A stretch of DNA of 64,000 bases from the NCBI GenBank assembly GCA_036346395.1, contig CM070601.1, positions 5,835,383 to 5,899,382 of the forward strand, written 5' to 3'. A model generated the notes under the pieces. That model was not told where the DNA came from and ran no database searches. It worked only from the letters and a program-made list of their open reading frames with translations. Positions within the stretch are counted from its first letter, which is position 1, and each line of letters opens with the position of its first letter. The stretch is from Hsuehochloa calcarea. Taxonomy: Eukaryota > Streptophyta > Magnoliopsida > Poales > Poaceae. A program made the translations under genes and the position numbers. Shown here in pieces: positions 59,001 to 64,000 of this stretch.

Positions 59001-61066
59001 ATACCACTTGTTACTCATTGGACTCTTCTTCTTTGTTGGTGTTAGCAAGATCCTTACTCTCATGGAGAGGATGACACTTGGAGATGAGGCAATTTTTCTT
59101 TGTTTATTTCTAACACAATGCCATGCCAACTTTGAGGTTGGGGATACATATTTATAGGTGCCAACCACCAAGTATATGCTAAGATGCTAGTCTAAGATGT
59201 GTCCTATGATGATCAAGATGTTGTCATAAAGTCGGCAGTCAAGATCTGTCCTATGACAATCAAGATGTCATCCTTAAAGTCGTGATCAAGATCTGTCCTA
59301 TATGATCAAGATCTTCATCCTTAAAGGCGTGATCAAGATCTTGTCCTTAAAGTCTGTGTACAAGCCTACCCCACAAAGACCATAGTACAGGGACTTATTC
59401 ATCATCTACTGCTAGTTATCGTTGAGTCTTTTTCTTGCTTTGTGTTGTTTATTCTATTGCGTCCATCCAAGTCTCTACCACTCTATTTTTGAGTCGTCTA
59501 AGCCACACGAGTCCACAAATTTATTATCAGTCATAGAAGCACATGAATTCTTTTTGCATGGCAGCAGTCGCTGCTCTTTTCTTCGACCCGCTACAGATCC
59601 GCCGCCCCAAGCTTTTAAGGTCGTCGCGCTTCTTCCGCACCGCGTCTTCGTTGTGCTTTATGCATTGCGTCACGCTTCTTCCGCACTGCGTCTCCGTTGT
59701 GCTTCTTGTGCATTGCGTCGCGTTTCTTTTCCATTGTGCATCTGTTGCGTTTTTTGTGCACTGCGCCGCCGCCGTCTTGGGCTACGATCTGCGCCACCAT
59801 GCTTCTATCTATTCATCTTTGATTTAATTTGACAGCTTTCTCTATATTTATTGGTTTTACCCTCTTCGTCGTGTTGCTGCGATCGACTTTGCTCCCGCAC
59901 CTTGTGCTTTATGGGCTGTCACACGACACCGGATGAGAGATCTTTTGATACTCGATATATTTTCCAAGAGCAGTATGCTATGACTACATTACGAAGACTC
60001 GGATTTTGGATTTTTTCTATTTTAGTGTCAACTCTTTTCAAATACAATGTTATTGCATACGTCTTGCTTTTGAGGGGGGTGTTAAGGATATAAAGGTATT
60101 TGTAGTATTACTATTGTTCTAGGGTTTTGACTTGTGTCCCTTTGTACCCTATATATATTGTCCATTGGGTCTCTTCAATATACACAGAATATTCATAACA
60201 CTTACCATCATTACTTACACTAGTAGCTTGATACTTTAAAAGTTAGTTTTTTTGGGTTAAATTAGTTCTTACGATTTGTTTGGTTGATTTAATCAACTGC
60301 AAAGTCCAACATACTCCCCCGAAAGGTGCATTGTCAATGCTATCGGTGCAGCACTGAAAAATCCACCTGTTGCCCTGATTACATTTTCCCACCCAGCTTT
60401 GATCCTAATTCTTTGCTTGAGTTGTATAATTCTTTCTTGAAGCACCAAGCCACCAAGCACTGTATAGCAAAGAGCACCGAGTCCTTCAGACATTGTATTA
60501 TTCTGCTAGTTTATATCATTGACTTTTCCCTCGCTTTATTGATTAACTGAACCACGACGAATAAACTGATTTTAAACCATCAAAGCTTACTCAGCATTCA
60601 GATGCCCTTTGTGTCCTTTTTGACTTATACGGTTATACCCAGCAAAGTTAATGTGGCAACAATGACTTATGATGCATCTATGCAGTTGCCCCGACGTAAA
60701 AACACGGGAAGTGTTGAAGCTGGTGTGCGACCTTTACGCGCTCGATAGGATCTGGAAAGACATCGGGACGTACCGGAATGTAGACTATGTCGCCCCAAAC
60801 AAAGCCAAGGTTTGTTTCTGCTTGTCACTCGCGGTAGTCTCATACTGCAATTTCAGCTCTAACTTCACGCTGGAACCAGAACCTGACAGTACTCGCCTTC
60901 ATGCCTGCAGGCTATCCATAAGCTGGCAGACTACCTCAGTTACCAAGTGAGGCTTGTGGCGCGAGAACTCGTCGACGCGTTCGATCTTCCGGATCTCATC
61001 ATCCGGGCCCCAATCGGCTTGCAATCGGAGGCCTACGCGCAGTATACCCAGTACGTAGGCTTCTAG
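50047..61066 (+). CDS. ACX2: Peroxisomal acyl-CoA oxidase 2 (long-chain)
   Basis: Seven exons: 50047-50507, 50972-51087, 51299-52182, 52375-52554, 52632-52798, 60686-60809 and 60911-61066. All introns are GT-AG, giving 2,088 bp and 695 residues; Arabidopsis ACX2 is about the same length. It oxidises long-chain acyl-CoA to trans-2-enoyl-CoA with FAD, releasing H2O2, the first step of peroxisomal beta-oxidation. A PTS2 import signal RLRRLSLHL sits at residues 23-31. The FAD/substrate loop CFAMTELHHGSN is near 184-195. TFEGDNTVLLQQ contains the catalytic base Glu478. The C-terminus ends YTQYVGF, with no PTS1. Exon 1 encodes a short SGSGSGSGS run from a CTCCGG microsatellite. The ATG was chosen because upstream in-frame sequence belongs to the Harbinger end. 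Intron 5 is 7,887 bp because of nested retrotransposons, yet both splice sites and the reading phase are intact. Confidence 0.97.
52855..52979 (+). repeat. 5' LTR of the intronic Copia-like element
   Basis: 125 bp, with CCCTATATATAT as a TATA-like box and ending CATAACA before the primer-binding site. Confidence 0.88.
53809..54219 (-). repeat. 3' LTR of the nested Copia element
   Basis: The first 150 bp are almost identical to 59011-59160. The rest consists of four to five units of TCAAGATCTTTGTCCTTAAAG with variable spacing. Confidence 0.88.
54250..57180 (-). pseudogene. Nested Copia pol (integrase, RT, RNase H), heavily frameshifted
   Basis: Minus-strand signatures in scattered frames, right to left. 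Integrase shows QQNGVVERRNRI and HLRVFG (about 56600-56250) with VFIGHA and AYRILD after it. RT shows IIKHKARL (55530), HHMDAKSAFSTGDLKE, RKALYGL (55300) and LITGSSEAEV-like text (55140). RNase H shows QAVKRILSYVAAHP (54780) and RILFFLGKCLV (54640). The order is that of Copia. Frames change every 50-150 bp, and no functional protein is possible as written. Confidence 0.78.
57735..58310 (-). pseudogene. Nested Copia gag, frameshifted
   Basis: Minus-strand pieces include TNYVEWVMVMRVKLSRG (about 58300-58255), MWDAIRDGDADSTRST (58242), KEAWDAIAAK (58130), DVDDFVLRLNTLL (58000) and EELFHSL-region text. These are typical of UBN2-type Copia gag proteins. The 5' leader lies between 58310 and 59008. 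Confidence 0.78.
59009..59404 (-). repeat. 5' LTR of the nested Copia element
   Basis: Starts TGTTACTCATTGG and ends TTATTCATCA. It contains the same AAGATC...CCTTAAAG units as its partner but with different small deletions. It directly abuts the primer-binding site on its left side. Confidence 0.88.
60080..60200 (+). repeat. 3' LTR of the intronic Copia-like element
   Basis: 121 bp, aligning over its full length with 52855-52979 at roughly 85-90% identity. It is preceded by the purine tract at 60070-60079. Confidence 0.88.
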
Positions 61067-61690
61067 ATAACAACAGTGTATAACTACCATGCTACTGCCA
61101 ACCACCAAGACGAAGCAGGGTACGTCCGTACGTACAGTTACTAAATTAGTATACACAGCCAAACTTGTACCGTATATCTAATACTAAGTCAAAATGAAGT
61201 GTATAAAGTAAATAGTAGATGGGCAAATAACGTATATTTAGACAGTGATCACATTGTGAAGAATTAATTTTGTCAGATTTCGTTTTGGCACAATCGGTGT
61301 GAACAAAGTTGCTGAATTGTATTAGACTACTCAATCGTGAAAGTTCCGTGAGATAAAATATTTGGTGCATATTGTTTCAGTAAAAAAAAAATGGTTCATC
61401 GTTGGATTGGCCCTGATTTATGGCTGGGTTTCATGTCTGATGAACAATATCAAACTTCAGTTGTGATAGTTACTTGGCACTAGACAAACATGATGATGAA
61501 GAATAAAATCAGAGATAAGTGAGCTAAAATCTTCCTAACAAACAAGCATAATTGGCAATGCTAATAATTAGCCAAACATATGTATTTAATCCGACATTAA
61601 CGAGCTATATACCAAAATACTCTCAGTTGTTCAACCAGAATAGAATCCAGCGGACAACATTTATACACCAGAAACAACATCTGGCTAAAC
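61067..61690. other. ACX2 3' flank, no further gene seen
   Basis: A/T-rich 3' UTR and downstream sequence. No polyadenylation site can be fixed with confidence. Confidence 0.45.
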
Positions 61691-61694
61691 AAGA

Positions 61695-62143
61695 TGAGCA
61701 TTTGACCCAACTGTCTTACACGCATCGCGAGCTGTCTCATAGTTGTGCTTGAGCTCCTCGTATCGCTTCAGCGAAGCCTCTGAGAATTTGGTCAGGCGAT
61801 CGCCACCGCCGTCAATCCAGTCGCCTCCTGCTGGTTGTTCTCCAGCATCCCACATTCCCACGACTCGCTTTTCGGTTTGTTCTGGTCGGTCTGGTGCTCG
61901 AACGAGTCACGCAGGAGCTGCATCACGTCTGTAATGGAGTTGCGTAGCTCATCGGCGGGGAGTGACTCCGTCATCGACGTATGACCTGTGAGCGGCGGCC
62001 CATATCTTGAAGCTGGATGAAAAGCAGTCCATCTCGCTCCACAGACGCATTGCTGCCTGGCGGTGGTGCTCGCCTTGCTGCGCCGAGGTTGAACTTTTGA
62101 CATGGTCAATATGGACAAGAAAAGTGTAGTACGGTGTTGTCAA
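61695..62143 (-). pseudogene. Unrecognised coding remnant
   Basis: Three minus-strand frames follow each other with coding-like composition: EMDCFSSSFKIWAAAHRSYV, then ADELRNSITDVMQLLRDSFE, then LTKFSEASLKRYEELKHNYE ending at NAHLV and a stop near 61698. They could be one amphipathic, helix-rich protein broken by two frameshifts, or exons with unusual junctions. The FKIW...RSYV phrase is faintly like plant DUF632 proteins, but that is too weak to claim. Confidence 0.35.
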
Positions 62144-62536
62144 ATCGAGAAGTTCGAAAATAGATTTTGATCAGTCTAGGCTGAAGTTCAAATGTAGACA
62201 TGAGATTGTTCATGAAAACTAGTGTTTTTTGGAGAAGAACTCGTAAATTGTAATCTTCTGAGTTTTAGTATTACACCGAGCCATTAAATTTAGAGTAACA
62301 TCGACAGTTCAAACAAGGGACACCCTATATGATGAACATTCACCACTTACCTAAGTGGTGAACACTCGTTCCTTCATCGATCGACACTGCTTTCTTCGTC
62401 GCTGCTGCTTTTCCTCTCGATCCGGTGCTCGACGACCACCAGATCCCGATGATCTTCTTCATCTCCAGTGCCTCTCCGCACGCCTTCTTCACCACCCCGC
62501 ACCCGCTTCCACCACCCACCCTAATATTATCTTCAT

Positions 62537-64000
62537 CTAATGGGTCTATTGTTGAATTTTGCATGTATTCATTTTTTTTAAACATTGTATTCCTATGTGT
62601 GCCCAAGAGAGAGGGAGCCACACCACATATCATGGGAGGAGAGAGGAGAGGGGAAGAGGTACGGAGGAGGGAGAAAAACCTTTTTCAAAAAGGAGGTGAT
62701 TCAAATGGCTATTCCAATTTCTATACACATTTTTATTTTGAATATATTTCGGATTTGTACAATAATATAACTACAAGTTTTCGGGTTTGTTTGTACACAA
62801 ATCACTCACACAAGTTTTTTGTACTAAATTTGTTCGTACAAGTTTTTGTTTGTACAAAATTATTCGTACACAATTGTTTTGTCTGTACACTATAAATTGT
62901 TTGTTGTGTACAGGATTTTCTTGTTTTTGAAAGTTTAATTTGTTTGTACAAAATTGTTCTTATACAAAAAAAAATGTTCATGCAAGGTTTTTTGTTTGTA
63001 CAAGCGTAATTTGTTTGTGCAAAATTGTTCGTGCACGATTATTTTAGTTGCACACGAAGATTTTGTTTGTACAAGTTCGTACATATTTTTTGTTAGTACA
63101 CAAAAATTTTGTTGGTACACCCATGAATGATCATGAACATGATCGATTGGCTCCCCATCTTCACGAACTGGGAAGAAAAAAATGGTAGAAATTGCAGGGG
63201 GAAAATCATGACAAATTGCAAGGAGAAAATTGCAAGAAATTGTATTTCCGAATGTTTTTTTAATCTTCAAGAATCTGCAAGTTGTTGGATTTTCCTATTT
63301 CGGATTTGATCTTCAATAAATTTTGCCCAACTCAATCTTTACATGAACCATACTCAAAAATCTAAAAATACCCAATCTTTACATGAACCAAAATGTACAT
63401 ATTTTGAACATTCTCCCAGTTCAATTTTTTCACTAAAAATCGAACAATTTTCCCAATCAAATTTTGAACATTCTCCCGAGTTGAAACTTTTGATTACTTG
63501 GGTCGTTTTCCTAATCAAAATTTTAAAATTTCTCCGATTCAAAAGCATTTTTGGTTCAATCATCAACAAGAAAAATAAGGAAAAACTGAGCAAATTACAT
63601 AATAATTTTGCTGCAGCCCGGTGGATTTTTTTCGCACCTGCTCATCACAAATTGCAAAAAAAAAAAAAACACGATTGCTCATCTCCCCTAGCTTGATCGG
63701 AGCCACAACACTAGCTAGAACCAAAAATTCTGGAACACAAGAAGAAAATCGGACCCAAAAAAAAAGGTAAAAATCATTCACACGTGCGCCAGAGGCAATG
63801 AAGACGCCGGATCCGGCCGTACCCCGCTGCGCGATGCCGTCGGATCCGGCCACCTCCCACCTTGCCGGGCGTTGTTCTACGTGCTTCGCCGGTCAGGTGG
63901 AGATATGAGAGAGATGGGCTTGGTGGAGGAGGGAGTTCCGCAGCCGCTGCCTCGCCGTTCGCACGGTGGCCGATACAGAGAGAGAGAAGATGGAGAGGTG
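62537..64000 (+). repeat. Long dispersed repeat, copy 2 (runs off the window)
   Basis: Same-orientation match to 29009-31147 from CTAATGGGTCTATTG onward, through the TTTGTTTGTACAA array (62780-63120) and the GATCATGAACATGATCGATTGG section, to a GC-rich tail cut at the window end. It lacks the 571-bp hAT insertion found in copy 1. No protein is recognised. Confidence 0.87.

Larger units (their letters stand above)
53809..59404 (-). mobile_element. Copia retrotransposon (Ale/Retrofit-like) nested in the intronic element
   Basis: Direct repeats of about 400 bp (53809-54219 and 59009-59404) flank minus-strand gag and pol sequence. On the minus strand the right LTR ends GAGTAACA, followed by AG and TGGTATCGAGCC, the primer-binding site. 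The LTR starts TGATGAATAAG after a purine tract at the left LTR. The RT and gag wording matches the Ale/Retrofit type, which is an inference. The whole coding part is broken by many small deletions with few stop codons. No clean target duplication was found, and the outer base pair of the left LTR reads CA, not TG. Confidence 0.85.
52855..60200 (+). mobile_element. Small Copia-like LTR element in ACX2 intron 5 (host of a nested element)
   Basis: Short LTRs (52855-52979 and 60080-60200) begin TGTTA(T/A)GGATATAA and end ATTCATAACA. The left one is followed by TAGTATCAGA, similar to the initiator tRNA-Met site. The right one is preceded by a purine tract TGAGGGGGG. The flanking 5-mers GTTAC and CTTAC form a target duplication with one mismatch. 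Without the nested element at 53809-59404 the unit is about 1.75 kb and has no gag-pol, so it is non-autonomous. The interior has two 51-bp tandem units (53229-53330) and three units of 46-48 bp (59625-59765). Confidence 0.85.

Overview
This is a nuclear window from a grass (Poaceae). The evidence is seven-exon plant-type genes, very GC-rich first exons, an NLR family with monocot-like features, and dense nested grass-type transposons (Copia, Gypsy, Mutator, hAT, PIF/Harbinger). I cannot name the species. Roughly three quarters of the window is transposon-derived or looks repeat-like.

Layout. 1-9796: a minus-strand Copia LTR retrotransposon with broken gag-pol, its outer LTR cut by the window edge, inserted into the tail of a Gypsy element (9797-11288). 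12783-15089: an intact single-exon NLR-derived gene that lacks a recognisable nucleotide-binding domain. 16877-20836 (minus): an intact seven-exon gene for translation initiation factor eIF3 subunit I. 21715-28618: a scrap-yard of partial copies of the same neighbourhood: a membrane-protein pseudogene, three further NLR fragments, a copy of the eIF3i 3' end, and an hAT element. 29009-31147: first copy of a long dispersed repeat, split by a small hAT element with a perfect 8-bp target duplication. 31157-36313: a Mutator-like element with 9-bp target duplications, a decayed transposase gene, and two nested solo LTRs. 36323-36601: a dioxygenase gene fragment. 37282-41240: tandem repeats and Gypsy-like LTR debris. 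42031-43509 (minus): a multi-pass membrane protein gene of unknown function. 47153-49926: a PIF/Harbinger-type element ending about 120 bp before the next gene. 50047-61066: peroxisomal acyl-CoA oxidase 2, seven exons, with two nested LTR retrotransposons in its 7.9-kb fifth intron. 62537-64000: second copy of the long repeat, running off the window.

How the parts fit. The clearly functional genes are housekeeping (eIF3i in translation initiation, ACX2 in peroxisomal fatty-acid beta-oxidation), plus one atypical resistance-like gene and one orphan membrane gene. The NLR and eIF3i genes are convergent neighbours, and their shared 3' region has been copied at least once. No operon-like arrangement is expected or seen. 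The transposons give a layered history that can be read from target duplications, including an empty site for one insertion inside the same window.

Caveat: coding regions of the high-copy Copia elements carry many 1-3-bp indels, whereas the single-copy genes are clean. Some of these frameshifts may therefore be assembly error rather than biology.
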